In this document: positions 36,854 to 44,210 of the stretch, piece by piece
Position numbering within the stretch: position 1 is the first letter of the stretch
Layout of the letters: each line of letters starts with the position of its first letter
Origin: Sphingomicrobium astaxanthinifaciens
Lineage (GTDB): Bacteria; Pseudomonadota; Alphaproteobacteria; Sphingomonadales; Sphingomonadaceae
Assembly: GCF_022865105.1 (NCBI RefSeq)
Contig: NZ_JAKNYM010000002.1
Location: forward strand, 1,273,501-1,337,500
DNA: 64,000 bases
Direction: 5' to 3'
Position numbers and translations under genes: made by a program
The notes under the pieces: model-generated
Databases searched by the model: none
Told to the model about the DNA's origin: nothing
What the model saw: the letters and a program-made list of their open reading frames with translations, nothing else

Positions 36854-37189
36854 TCAGTCGGCCGTCCGCTCGGGGGCGCGCTCGGCGGCGTTGTCGGCGG
36901 CGCGCTGGCGGTCGCGCGCGGCGAGGCGTTCGAGGTCGCGCAACGCGTCGATCTGCTCGGCGGTATGCGCGCCGCGGTCGGTGGCGATGCGTTCGAGCAC
37001 CGCGAGCCGCTTCTCGAGCGCCTCGATCCGCGCCTCGTGCGCCTCGGCGCGGGTGCCGGTTTCCTGGCGGATCACGTTGCCGTGCTCGTCGGTGATCGGA
37101 TAGCCGTGCTTGGCCTTCATCCAGTCGGTCAGCAGCGAGCCCGCCGTGCAGACGACGGCGAGCACCACCACCATTTCGAACACGCCCAT
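36854..37189 (-). CDS. Small membrane/coiled-coil protein, PspB-like paralogue 3
   Basis: A 111-residue protein with a transmembrane segment at about 4-20, then KAKHGYPITDEHGN (26-39), a coiled coil with VLERIATDR (64-72) and AEQIDALRDLE, and a charged Arg/Glu-rich end. ATG 37189 shares one base with the upstream stop. The layout of helix, HGYP loop and coiled coil is the same as in its two neighbours. Topology is probably N-out/C-in like PspB, but that is inference. Confidence 0.78.
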   Translation of the reverse strand: MGVFEMVVVLAVVCTAGSLLTDWMKAKHGYPITDEHGNVIRQETGTRAEAHEARIEALEKRLAVLERIATDRGAHTAEQIDALRDLERLAARDRQRAADNAAERAPERTAD

Positions 37190-37515
37190 CAGTTGCGCGC
37201 CTTCTTCTCGATCGACAGCTGGTCGATTTCCTGCGCGAGCCCGTAGCTCTGGTCGGTAACGATGCGCTCGACCGTCTCCACCCGCTCCTTCATCGCCGAC
37301 ATCTGCGCGCGCAGTTCGGCATTCTCGCTGGTCAGCAGCTTGATCCGTTCCTCGGCCTCGCGGTCGGTCTTGGGGTGGATCGCCATGCCCCAGCTGTTCT
37401 CGAGCGGGTAGCCGTTGCGGATGCGGTTGTGGGTGTTGATCACCCAGCCGGCCACCGCGGCGACGACGACCGTGGTGACGTAGGGGGCGAGCGCGATGAT
37501 CTGCGAAAATTCCAT
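37189..37515 (-). CDS. Small membrane/coiled-coil protein, PspB-like paralogue 2
   Basis: A 108-residue protein. Its transmembrane helix is at about 8-26 (ALAPYVTTVVVAAVAGWVI), followed by RNGYPLENSWGM (33-44), a coiled coil 50-100 with TVERIVTD (81-88), and AQEIDQLSIEKK. ATG 37515 is preceded by a perfect AGGAGG, the best ribosome-binding site in the cluster, so it may be made in larger amounts. It starts 9 nt after the previous gene ends. Confidence 0.78.
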   Translation of the reverse strand: MEFSQIIALAPYVTTVVVAAVAGWVINTHNRIRNGYPLENSWGMAIHPKTDREAEERIKLLTSENAELRAQMSAMKERVETVERIVTDQSYGLAQEIDQLSIEKKARN

Positions 37516-37524
37516 GGTGGCCTC

Positions 37525-37830
37525 CTAGCGCTCGAGCCGAGCGGGTGCGGGTGCGGCTGCGGGCGGTTCGAGCTCGCGCAGCGCCTCGATCGCCTGCGCG
37601 GTCTGCGCGCCGCGATCGGTGACGATCTGTTCGAGCACGCGCACGCGCGCCTCGAGGCGGTCGGTGTCGACCGCCGGGCGCGCGGCCGGCGCGGCGGCCT
37701 CGGGCGCGGCCAGTTCGAGCTCGAGCTTGCGCCGTTTGAGCGCGAACCAGTTGCGGATGAGGTAGAAGGTGATCAGCAACGGCCCGCCGACGGCGAGGAG
37801 GATGGCGATGGCTTCTTCGATGTCGTTCAC
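37525..37830 (-). CDS. Small membrane/coiled-coil protein, PspB-like paralogue 1
   Basis: A 101-residue protein with an N-terminal transmembrane helix (about 6-26, ending FYLIRNWFALKRRK), an Ala/Pro-rich linker, then a coiled coil with RVLEQIVTDRGAQTAQ (64-79) and AIEALRELE. It lacks the HGYP motif, which separates it from the three genes that follow. Start GTG 37830 follows AGGAG. It lies 10 bp after pspC. Functional assignment rests only on position and the shared motif. Confidence 0.75.
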   Translation of the reverse strand: MNDIEEAIAILLAVGGPLLITFYLIRNWFALKRRKLELELAAPEAAAPAARPAVDTDRLEARVRVLEQIVTDRGAQTAQAIEALRELEPPAAAPAPARLER

Positions 37831-37840
37831 GCGCGCTCTC

Positions 37841-38230
37841 CTATTTGAGTTCGTCGATCTGGCGCGCGAGGACGCGGTTCTCGCTCGTCACATAGCTCTC
37901 GATGTCGGCAAGCCGGCGATCGATTGCGCGGAACTCGGAGTGGATCGCCTTGGCCGACTTGGTCGGACTGGCGCGCACCTGCCGCCAGAACTGGCGGTCC
38001 TCCTCGTTGCTGTAGGCCAGCTCGGCGGGCTTGTCCTCGGCGATGATGCCGGCGAGGAAATAGAGCATCAGCGCCGAGCCCGAGCTCATCAGGATGGCGA
38101 ACAGCACCATGATCCGCATCAAGGTGACATCGACCCCGGTATAGTCGGCGAGGCCGGCGCACACCCCCATGACCTTGCCGTGCTTCTTGTCCTTGTAGAA
38201 TCTGGTGTGGCGGGCGGGACCGGTCATCAT
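37841..38230 (-). CDS. pspC: PspC-domain envelope stress protein with extra coiled-coil tail
   Basis: A 129-residue protein. The PspC domain spans about 8-68: RFYKDKKHGKVMGVCAGLADYTG, then one or two membrane segments ending YFLAGIIAEDKP. In known systems PspC with PspB senses membrane damage and releases PspA from PspF. The C-terminal 50 residues form a coiled coil ending RRLADIESYVTSENRV and LARQIDELK, which matches the motif of the neighbouring small proteins and looks like a fused PspB-like tail. ATG 38230 follows AAGGAG and overlaps the pspB stop by one base; a TTG one codon upstream is rejected. Confidence 0.88.
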   Translation of the reverse strand: MMTGPARHTRFYKDKKHGKVMGVCAGLADYTGVDVTLMRIMVLFAILMSSGSALMLYFLAGIIAEDKPAELAYSNEEDRQFWRQVRASPTKSAKAIHSEFRAIDRRLADIESYVTSENRVLARQIDELK

Positions 38231-38550
38231 CAATGCTCCTTCTTGCGGTCGAGCAGGGCTTCATGCTCGGCCAGCAACTGGTCGGCGCGGCCGAGCAGGT
38301 TCTGGTCGCGCAGGCGGTCGGCCGACACGCATTTCTCGCGCCACTGCGGATCCTCCGCGCTCATGATCCGCTCGATCGTGCAGATCCGGTCGTCGAGCCG
38401 CCGTGCGGCCTCGTGCAATTCCTCGAGCAGCTTCTCGTCGGGCGCGGTCAGCGTGGCCTGGCTCTTCCACTTGGTGACATAGTGGAAGATCAGCCACGGC
38501 AAGCCGATGAAGATCGACACGATGGCCACGAACGGAATGAAGTCGTCCAT
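38230..38550 (-). CDS. pspB: Phage shock protein B
   Basis: A 106-residue inner-membrane protein, longer than the roughly 75 residues usual for PspB. The transmembrane helix at 5-24 ends GLPWLIFHYVTKWK, then a coiled coil has RLDDRICTIERIMSAEDPQWREK (51-73). This aligns with the family's ALESILDAEHPNWR block. The extra 30 C-terminal residues (SADRLRDQ onward) form another amphipathic helix. It works with PspC to sense inner-membrane stress. It lies 35 bp after pspA. Confidence 0.85.
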   Translation of the reverse strand: MDDFIPFVAIVSIFIGLPWLIFHYVTKWKSQATLTAPDEKLLEELHEAARRLDDRICTIERIMSAEDPQWREKCVSADRLRDQNLLGRADQLLAEHEALLDRKKEH

Positions 38551-38585
38551 ATTCTAATGTTCCCCTTTGGTGCGGCGTCGGCCGC

Positions 38586-39254
38586 CTATTTCGTCTTGGT
38601 GCGCAGCGCGGCCTTCATCGCCTCGAGCTCCTCATCGACCTTATCGGCGGCCTTGAGATCGGCAATCTCTTCCTCGAGACTCTTGGGGCCGGTCATCCCC
38701 AGCGCGTCGGCCTGCCCCTCGGCAAGGTCGGCGCGGCGTTCGAGGCTCTCGAACCGCGCGAAGGCGTCCTGCGTCCGGTTGCCGTTGAGCAGTTCGCGCG
38801 CCTTGGCGCGGCTCATCGCGCTCTCGAGCCGGGTGGCGATCGCGTTTTGACGCGCGCGCGCCTCGCGCAGCTTGGCCTGGAGCTTGGCGATGTCGGCCTC
38901 ATAGGCCTTGAGCGTCTCGTCGATCTGCTCGATCTCGGCGCGCAGCCCCTGCGCCATGTCGGCCGCCTTCTGGCGCTCGATCAGCGCCTGCTTGGCGAGA
39001 TCCTCGCGCTCCTTCGACAGCGCCAGTTCGGCCTTCTCGGTCCAGCTGTCCTGCAATTCGTCGAGCCGGGCGAGGGCGCGCCGCATTTCCTTGCCGTCGG
39101 CGATCGAGCGCGCCGCCGAGGCGCGCACCTCGACGAGCGTTTCTTCCATCTCGAGGATGATCATGCGGATCATCCGCGCCGGATCCTCGGCGCGGTCGAG
39201 CAGCTCGGTCATGTTGGCGGCGAAAATATCCCGCACGCGGGAGAAGATGGCCAT
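38586..39254 (-). CDS. pspA: Phage shock protein A
   Basis: A 222-residue PspA/IM30/ESCRT-III-like protein. The amphipathic N-terminal helix MAIFSRVRDIFAANMTELL is followed by almost continuous coiled coil, with the typical DPARMIRMIILEMEETLVEVR block. PspA binds and stabilises damaged inner membrane and, in enterobacteria, inhibits PspF. Start ATG 39254 is preceded by AGGAG, and a sigma-54 promoter lies at 39291-39305. It is the first gene of the minus-strand psp operon, divergent from pspF. Confidence 0.96.
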   Translation of the reverse strand: MAIFSRVRDIFAANMTELLDRAEDPARMIRMIILEMEETLVEVRASAARSIADGKEMRRALARLDELQDSWTEKAELALSKEREDLAKQALIERQKAADMAQGLRAEIEQIDETLKAYEADIAKLQAKLREARARQNAIATRLESAMSRAKARELLNGNRTQDAFARFESLERRADLAEGQADALGMTGPKSLEEEIADLKAADKVDEELEAMKAALRTKTK

Positions 39255-39290
39255 AAGGCACTCCTGTTACGCTTCGTTGCCCGAATCTAT

Positions 39291-39305
39291 GCCAGAAGCG
39301 TGCCA
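39291..39305 (-). promoter_or_regulatory. Sigma-54 promoter of the psp operon
   Basis: On the minus strand the bases read TGGCACGCTTCTGGC. The GG and GC pairs lie exactly as in the -24/-12 consensus TGGCACG-N4-TTGC, with one mismatch (TGGC for TTGC). The predicted transcription start is near 39279, 25 bp before the pspA ATG. A sigma-54 activator (pspF) is adjacent. Confidence 0.8.
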
Positions 39306-39318
39306 AATAGCCACGCCG

Positions 39319-39334
39319 TTTGCAAATCTGCAAA
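39319..39334. promoter_or_regulatory. Inverted repeat in the pspF-pspA intergenic region
   Basis: A perfect 6-4-6 inverted repeat, TTTGCA-AATC-TGCAAA, centred about 47 bp upstream of the predicted psp start. It could be an operator or an enhancer half for PspF or another regulator. It is close to the promoter for a sigma-54 enhancer. Confidence 0.45.
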
Positions 39335-39379
39335 GGGATGGATTTTTCGACGCGCATGGGGCGCAAACATCTTGCCAGA

Positions 39380-39397
39380 TGGTGGGATTTTCCACCA
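39380..39397. promoter_or_regulatory. Inverted repeat at the pspF start, possible PspF enhancer site
   Basis: A perfect 6-6-6 inverted repeat, TGGTGG-GATTTT-CCACCA, ends two bases before the pspF ATG and lies about 101-118 bp upstream of the predicted psp transcription start, where sigma-54 enhancers usually lie. Binding there would also block pspF, giving negative autoregulation. As RNA it would hide the pspF start. Confidence 0.5.
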
Positions 39398-39398
39398 C

Positions 39399-40481
39399 AT
39401 GTCGGGGATGGAGCGGGCAAATCAATTCGTCGGCCAGTCGCTGGCCTTCCTCGACGCGGTCGAGCGCGCGAGCCGGGCGGCGCCGCTCGATCGCCCGGTG
39501 CTGGTGATCGGCGAACGCGGCACCGGCAAGGAGCTGATCGCCGAACGCCTCCACCGCCTGTCGAGCCGCTGGTCGGGGCCGCTCGTGGTGATGAACTGCG
39601 CGGCGCTGCCCGAGACGCTGATCGAGGCCGAACTGTTCGGCCACGAGGCGGGCAGCTTCACCGGCGCGACCAAGACCCGGCAGGGCCGTTTCGAGGAAGC
39701 CGACGGGGGTACGCTGTTCCTCGACGAGCTCGCCACGCTCTCGGCCGCGGCGCAGGAACGGCTGCTGCGCACGGTCGAATATGGCGAGGTCACCCGCATC
39801 GGCGCCTCCAAGCCGATCCGTGTCGACGTGCGGATTGTGGCGGCGACCAACGAGCACCTGCCCCGCCTCGTCGAACGCGGGCGCTTTCGCGCCGACCTGC
39901 TCGACCGGCTGTCGTTTGAGGTCGTCACGCTGCCGCCGCTGCGCGCGCGCGAGGGCGATATCGCGCTCCTCGCCGAACATTTCGGGCGTCGCATGGCGGT
40001 CGAGCTCGACTGGCCCAACTGGCCGGGTTTCGCGGACGAGGCGCTGGCCCGGCTCGAGGCGCACCGCTGGCCCGGCAACGTGCGCGAATTGCGCAACGTG
40101 GTCGAGCGCGCGGTCTACCGCGCCGAGGATCCCGAGCGCCCGGTCGCCACGATCAACTTCGACCCCTTCCGCTCGCCCTGGTCGCCCGCGCCTGACGCCG
40201 CCGCGCCCGACGCCGCCGCGCCCGACGACGCCGATGCGGCGGCACCCGCGGCCGACGCCGCCGCCGCCGCGCCCGCCGCGCCCTCCGAGAGCGCCGCCGT
40301 GCCCGCTCTGGAGACCGACGATTTCAAGGCCAGCGTCGCCGCCTTCGAAAAGGCGCTGATCGAGCATGCGCTCGAGAAGAACCGCTACAACCAGCGCGCC
40401 ACCGCCAAGGCGCTGGGGCTGAGCTACGACCAGCTGCGCCACGCCATGAAACGGCTCGAACTGAGCGCTACCGCCGCCTGA
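39399..40481 (+). CDS. pspF: Sigma-54-dependent activator PspF
   Basis: A 360-residue bacterial enhancer-binding protein with no N-terminal sensory domain, as in PspF. The AAA+ domain has Walker A IGERGTGKE (38-45), the sigma-54 contact loop GSFTGA (85-90, Ser in place of the usual Ala of GAFTGA), Walker B GGTLFLDE (103-110), and RWPGNVRELRN (223-233). An Asp/Ala/Pro low-complexity linker (262-302) leads to a Fis-type helix-turn-helix (RATAKALGLSYDQLRHAMKR). It is divergent from pspA. The longer in-frame opening upstream crosses the psp promoter and is rejected. Confidence 0.93.
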   Translation: MSGMERANQFVGQSLAFLDAVERASRAAPLDRPVLVIGERGTGKELIAERLHRLSSRWSGPLVVMNCAALPETLIEAELFGHEAGSFTGATKTRQGRFEEADGGTLFLDELATLSAAAQERLLRTVEYGEVTRIGASKPIRVDVRIVAATNEHLPRLVERGRFRADLLDRLSFEVVTLPPLRAREGDIALLAEHFGRRMAVELDWPNWPGFADEALARLEAHRWPGNVRELRNVVERAVYRAEDPERPVATINFDPFRSPWSPAPDAAAPDAAAPDDADAAAPAADAAAAAPAAPSESAAVPALETDDFKASVAAFEKALIEHALEKNRYNQRATAKALGLSYDQLRHAMKRLELSATAA

Positions 40482-40550
40482 CGCGGGGTCGATAGCGCCA
40501 ATGCTTTCAATGTGATAGGGTGTGCGCCCATCGAGAAAGGACGAACGCTT

Positions 40551-41099
40551 ATGAACAGGTTCCTCATCGCCGCGCTCGTGACCGCCGGGGTCGGGACCGC
40601 GGCCCAGGCCGGGGTGGTCACCATCGGCAGTCCCAAGTCCACCAGCTGCTATCTCGCCGCCGAGGCCAAGAGCGATCGCCGCGGCGACATCGAGACCTGT
40701 ACCGAGGCGCTGGCCGAGGATTCGCTCGGCATCGAGGCGCGCGCCGGGACCTATGTCAATCGCGGCATCATCCACATGAACCGGCGCGACTATGTCGCCG
40801 CCGCCGCCGATTATGCCCGCGCGCGCGAGCTCGACCCCGACCAGCCCGAGGCCTATCTCAACGAGGGCATCCTCGCGCTGCACCAGCAGCAGGCCGAGGC
40901 CGCCGTGCGCTACGCCGACCGCTCGCTCGAGCTCGACACGGTGCGCCCGCATATCGCCTATTTCATCCGCGGGCTCGCCCACGAGGACCGCGGGCAGGCC
41001 AAGCTGGCCTATCGCGACCTCCAGACCGCCTCCTCGCTCGCGCCCGGATGGCGCGCGGTCGAGCGCGAACTGGCGCGCTATACGGTGGTCGCCCGCTAG
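40551..41099 (+). CDS. Exported tetratricopeptide-repeat protein
   Basis: A 182-residue protein with a signal peptide (MNRFLIAALVTAGVGTAAQAG) and two or three TPR repeats (AGTYVNRGIIHMNRRDYVAA, AYLNEGILALHQQQAEA, AYFIRGLAHEDRGQAKLA). TPRs mediate protein contacts; no enzymatic domain is seen. Start ATG 40551 lies after GAGAAAGGA. It stands between pspF and sodB with its own short upstream region. Its function is not known. Confidence 0.82.
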   Translation: MNRFLIAALVTAGVGTAAQAGVVTIGSPKSTSCYLAAEAKSDRRGDIETCTEALAEDSLGIEARAGTYVNRGIIHMNRRDYVAAAADYARARELDPDQPEAYLNEGILALHQQQAEAAVRYADRSLELDTVRPHIAYFIRGLAHEDRGQAKLAYRDLQTASSLAPGWRAVERELARYTVVAR

Positions 41100-41162
41100 G
41101 CCCGTGATCGGGCGGGAAGGGGGCTGACAGCGCTCGTTTCGCTCCCTAAACGGGGAGCCGTG

Positions 41163-41187
41163 CAACGCCTCGCGCTGCGAGGCGTTG
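41163..41187 (+). repeat. Perfect hairpin in the sodB leader
   Basis: CAACGCCTCGC and GCGAGGCGTTG pair perfectly over 11 bp around a 3-base loop, ending 33 bp before the sodB start. There is no T-run on either strand, so it is not a standard terminator. It may be a leader structure or end the upstream transcript in a Rho-dependent way. Confidence 0.6.
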
Positions 41188-41220
41188 GCGGTTCACATCC
41201 CCAATCAACAGGAGCGCCCG

Positions 41221-41841
41221 ATGGCTTTCACCCTTCCCGATCTTCCCTTCGCCAAGGACGCGCTCGGCGATCACATGTCGGCCGAAACGCTCGAATATCA
41301 CCACGGCAAGCACCACAAGGCCTATGTCGACAAGACCAACGGGATGCTCGGCGAGGATCTCGAAGGCGCCAACCTGACCACCGTCATCAAGCGCGCCAAG
41401 GAAGCGGGCAACCAGGGCCTGTTCAACAATGCGGCGCAGATCTGGAACCACAGCTTCTTCTGGCTCGGGCTCGCCCCCGAAGGCTCGACCAAGCCCTCGG
41501 ACAAGCTGCAGGCGATGATCGACAGCGATTTCGGCTCGACCGACAAGCTGCTCGAGGCGCTGCAGACCGAGAGCGCCAACCATTTCGCCAGCGGGTGGGG
41601 CTGGCTCATCCTCAACAACGGCAAGCTCGAGGTCACCAGCCTGCACGACGCCGACAGCCCGGTCGCGCACGGCATGACCCCGCTGTTCACCGTCGATGTC
41701 TGGGAACATGCCTACTATATCGACTATCGCAACGCGCGCCCCGACTATCTCAAGAGCGTGCTGCACAACATCGTCAACTGGGACTTCGTCTCGCACAACC
41801 TCGACGGGCAGGGGGTGAGCCGCGCCGACCAGCTCGGCTGA
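41221..41841 (+). CDS. sodB: Iron-type superoxide dismutase
   Basis: A 206-residue cytoplasmic superoxide dismutase. The metal ligands are His27 (EYHHGKHH), His77 (AAQIWNH), Asp159 and His163 (DVWEHAYYIDY). Gln73 in AAQ just before the second ligand is the hallmark of iron-dependent rather than manganese enzymes. Start ATG 41221 follows CAGGAG. A hairpin precedes it and a terminator follows, so it is probably monocistronic. No Fur box is recognisable. Confidence 0.96.
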   Translation: MAFTLPDLPFAKDALGDHMSAETLEYHHGKHHKAYVDKTNGMLGEDLEGANLTTVIKRAKEAGNQGLFNNAAQIWNHSFFWLGLAPEGSTKPSDKLQAMIDSDFGSTDKLLEALQTESANHFASGWGWLILNNGKLEVTSLHDADSPVAHGMTPLFTVDVWEHAYYIDYRNARPDYLKSVLHNIVNWDFVSHNLDGQGVSRADQLG

Positions 41842-41863
41842 GCCCATTGTCGCCACGATGAGG

Positions 41864-41897
41864 GAAGGGGCGGTCGCCGGCGCGGCCGCCCCTTCTT
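41864..41897. terminator. Terminator between sodB and the ABC permease gene
   Basis: A 10-bp perfect stem, GAAGGGGCGG / CCGCCCCTTC, around a 12-base GC-rich loop, then TTC. It lies 22 bp after the sodB stop and 5 bp beyond the end of the convergent permease gene, so it could serve both. Confidence 0.75.
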
Positions 41898-41902
41898 CAT
41901 GG

Positions 41903-42664
41903 CTATTGCTTGAGCCGGTGCCCGGTGCGGAAGATCCACGCGATCGCGAGCAGCGGGAGCAGGATCGCCAGTGCCATCGCCGCCACGCTGGCGCCGAGCG
42001 GCACGTCGGCGACCCCGTAGAAGGTCCAGCGATAGCCCGAGACGAGATAGACGATGGGGTTGAACAGCGTCACCGTGCGCCACGGTTCGGCTAGCGTGCC
42101 GACCGCGTAGAAGATCCCCCCGAGGAAGGCGAGCGGAGTGACGACCAGCAGCGGCACGAACTGCAGCTGCTCGAAATTGTCGGCGAGCAGCCCGATCAGG
42201 AAGCCGAGCAGGCAGAACCCCGCCGCGATGGCGAGCAGGAAGGCCAGCATCAGCAGCGGGTGCTCGACCCGCACCTCGACGAACAGCGCGGCGGTCGCCA
42301 GCGTGATGAGCGCGAGGAGGAAGCTCTTGGTCACCGCCGCGCCGACGTAGGAGGCGACCGTCTCGAGCGGCGACAGCGGGGCCGAGAGGATCTCGTAAAT
42401 CGTCCCCGTGAACTTGGGGAAATAGATGCCGAAGCTGGCGTTGGCGACCGACTGGGTCAGCACCGACAGGAGGATCAGCCCGGGCACGATGAAGCTGCCG
42501 TAGTCGATCCCCGCCATGTCGCTCATCCGGCTCCCGATCGCCGACCCGAAGACGAGGAAATAGAGCGCGGTGGTGAGCACCGGGGCGACCACGCTCTGCC
42601 ACAAGGTGCGCTTCCAGCGCGCCATCTCGAAGCGGTAGATGGCCAGCATGCCGCGCGGGTTCAT
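41903..42664 (-). CDS. ABC-2 type transporter permease (YadH-like)
   Basis: A 253-residue membrane protein with six hydrophobic segments of the ABC-2 fold ([43 protein letters not shown] and others). [13 protein letters not shown] is the conserved late block. It forms an exporter with the ATPase encoded just before it (ATGA overlap). Pair sizes match YadG/YadH of E. coli, whose cargo is unknown. It is last in the dapF-mtaB-ftsY-ispZ-ABC chain. Confidence 0.87.
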   Translation of the reverse strand: MNPRGMLAIYRFEMARWKRTLWQSVVAPVLTTALYFLVFGSAIGSRMSDMAGIDYGSFIVPGLILLSVLTQSVANASFGIYFPKFTGTIYEILSAPLSPLETVASYVGAAVTKSFLLALITLATAALFVEVRVEHPLLMLAFLLAIAAGFCLLGFLIGLLADNFEQLQFVPLLVVTPLAFLGGIFYAVGTLAEPWRTVTLFNPIVYLVSGYRWTFYGVADVPLGASVAAMALAILLPLLAIAWIFRTGHRLKQ

Positions 42665-43590
42665 GACGCGTCCCCGGCGCGCACGAGGCTGACGAAGATG
42701 TCCTCGAGGCTCGACTGGCGGGTGGTCAGGTCGCGCCAGCCGATCCCGGCCTCGTCGAGCTGGCGCATGAGCCGGGGGATGCCCGTCTCCTCGGCCTTGC
42801 TGTCGAAATGATAGTCGAGCTCGCGCCCCCCGTCGGCGAGGTCGAGGTCCCAGCCGTGCAGGCGCTCGGGCAGCGCGGCCAGCGGGGCGTCGAGGAAGAT
42901 CTTGAGCGTGCGGCGCCCCAGCTGCGCCATCAGCTCGGCCTTGTTGCCGAGCGCGACCAGCTCGCCGCCGCGGATCACCCCGACGCGGTCGGCCATCTCC
43001 TCGGCCTCCTCGATATAATGGGTGGTGAGGATGATCGTGGTGCCGTCGGCGCGCAGCGCGCGCACCAACGCCCACATGTCGCGGCGCAATTCGACATCGA
43101 CCCCCGCGGTGGGCTCGTCGAGGAACAGGATCTCGGGCTCGTGCGCGAGCGCCTTGGCGATCATCACCCGGCGCTTCATCCCCCCCGACAATTCGAGCAT
43201 CCGGCTGTGCCGCTTCTCCCACAGGGTCAGCCGCTTGAGCAGCCGCTCGAGATAGGCATCGTCGCGCGCGCAGCCGAACAGCCCGCGGGTGAAGGCGACC
43301 GTGTCCCAGACGGTCTCGAAGGCGTCGGTCGTCAGTTCCTGCGGGACGAGCCCGATCCGCCGCCGCGCCGCGCGATAGTCGGTTTCGATATCATCGCCCG
43401 CCACGCGCACGCTGCCCGCGGTCTTGGTCACGATCCCGCAGACGATCGAGATCAGCGTCGTCTTTCCCGCGCCATTGGGGCCGAGCAGCGCGAAGATCTC
43501 GCCCTTGCCGATCGACAGGTCGACTCCCTTGAGCGCCAGCGTGCCGCCCTTGTAGGCCTTGACCAGCCCGCGGATGTCGATGACGCTCAC
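42661..43590 (-). CDS. ABC transporter ATP-binding protein (YadG-like)
   Basis: A 309-residue ATPase. Walker A is GPNGAGKTT near residue 38, the Q-loop is GLVPQEL, the signature is LSGGMKRR, Walker B is [13 protein letters not shown] and the switch His is in [11 protein letters not shown]. An extra C-terminal region of about 90 residues follows, as in ABC-2 exporter ATPases. Start GTG 43590 overlaps the ispZ stop (GTGA). It powers the adjacent permease. Confidence 0.92.
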   Translation of the reverse strand: MSVIDIRGLVKAYKGGTLALKGVDLSIGKGEIFALLGPNGAGKTTLISIVCGIVTKTAGSVRVAGDDIETDYRAARRRIGLVPQELTTDAFETVWDTVAFTRGLFGCARDDAYLERLLKRLTLWEKRHSRMLELSGGMKRRVMIAKALAHEPEILFLDEPTAGVDVELRRDMWALVRALRADGTTIILTTHYIEEAEEMADRVGVIRGGELVALGNKAELMAQLGRRTLKIFLDAPLAALPERLHGWDLDLADGGRELDYHFDSKAEETGIPRLMRQLDEAGIGWRDLTTRQSSLEDIFVSLVRAGDAS

Positions 43591-44210
43591 GGCTTCTCCT
43601 GCCCCATGTCGAGCCCGTTGCGGAGCAGCATCGGCATCTGGCTGGCGGCGAACAGGAAGGTGAGGGGCAGGAAGCCCCAGATCTTGAAGCCAAGCCAGAA
43701 CGACGTCGAACTGTTGCGCCAGACGACTTCATTGAGGCACGCGAGGAAAACGAAGAAAATCGCCCAGTTGCGCGATAACTTGCTCCAGCCCGCGGGGCTG
43801 ACGCCGGGATAGGCGGCGCCGAGCAGCGCTTTCAGCAGGTTGCGCCTGGTGACCAGCCCGAACCCGAGGATGGCGGCGGCGAGCAGGTAGAAGAAGGTCG
43901 GCTTCATCTTGATGAACTGCTCGTCGCGGGTGAACCAGGTGATCGCCGCCGAGACCGCCACGAGCACGACCGAGATGAGCTGCAGCGTCGTCACCTTGCC
44001 GGTGGCGCGATAGCCGACCACCATCGCCACGACCATTGCGGCGAGGAAGCCGCCGGTGGCGATCAGGAGCCGCTGCACCTCGTCGCCGGGGGCGAACTTG
44101 AAGGCGAGGAAATAGAGCAGGAGCGGGCCGAGGTCGAGCAGGAGCTGTTTGCCGGGCGACAGCCGCGCCGCCTGCGCCTCGATCTCGGGGCCGGGGTGCA
44201 GGTCGGTCAT
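43587..44210 (-). CDS. Inner-membrane septation protein, YciB/IspZ family
   Basis: A 207-residue integral membrane protein with five or six hydrophobic helices. Family blocks are [37 protein letters not shown] and [20 protein letters not shown]. YciB-like proteins affect septum formation and envelope integrity; the mechanism is unsettled. It overlaps ftsY by 4 nt (ATGA) and the ABC ATPase by 4 nt, which places envelope, SRP and exporter functions in one transcript. Confidence 0.92.
   Translation of the reverse strand: MTDLHPGPEIEAQAARLSPGKQLLLDLGPLLLYFLAFKFAPGDEVQRLLIATGGFLAAMVVAMVVGYRATGKVTTLQLISVVLVAVSAAITWFTRDEQFIKMKPTFFYLLAAAILGFGLVTRRNLLKALLGAAYPGVSPAGWSKLSRNWAIFFVFLACLNEVVWRNSSTSFWLGFKIWGFLPLTFLFAASQMPMLLRNGLDMGQEKP

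Noticed and set aside
39319-39397. Two palindromes considered as the start of a CRISPR or attachment site
   Set aside because: Different sequences, no regular spacing and no third copy. Regulatory sites between divergent genes are the simpler reading.
38847-39398. Upstream in-frame extension of pspF
   Set aside because: It runs antisense through pspA and across the sigma-54 promoter and both inverted repeats. The protein homology begins at the Met at 39399.
40187-40305. Repetitive GCC-rich tract considered as a short tandem repeat or recombination site
   Set aside because: It encodes the Ala/Asp/Pro linker of PspF between the AAA+ domain and the helix-turn-helix. Codon-level low complexity explains it.
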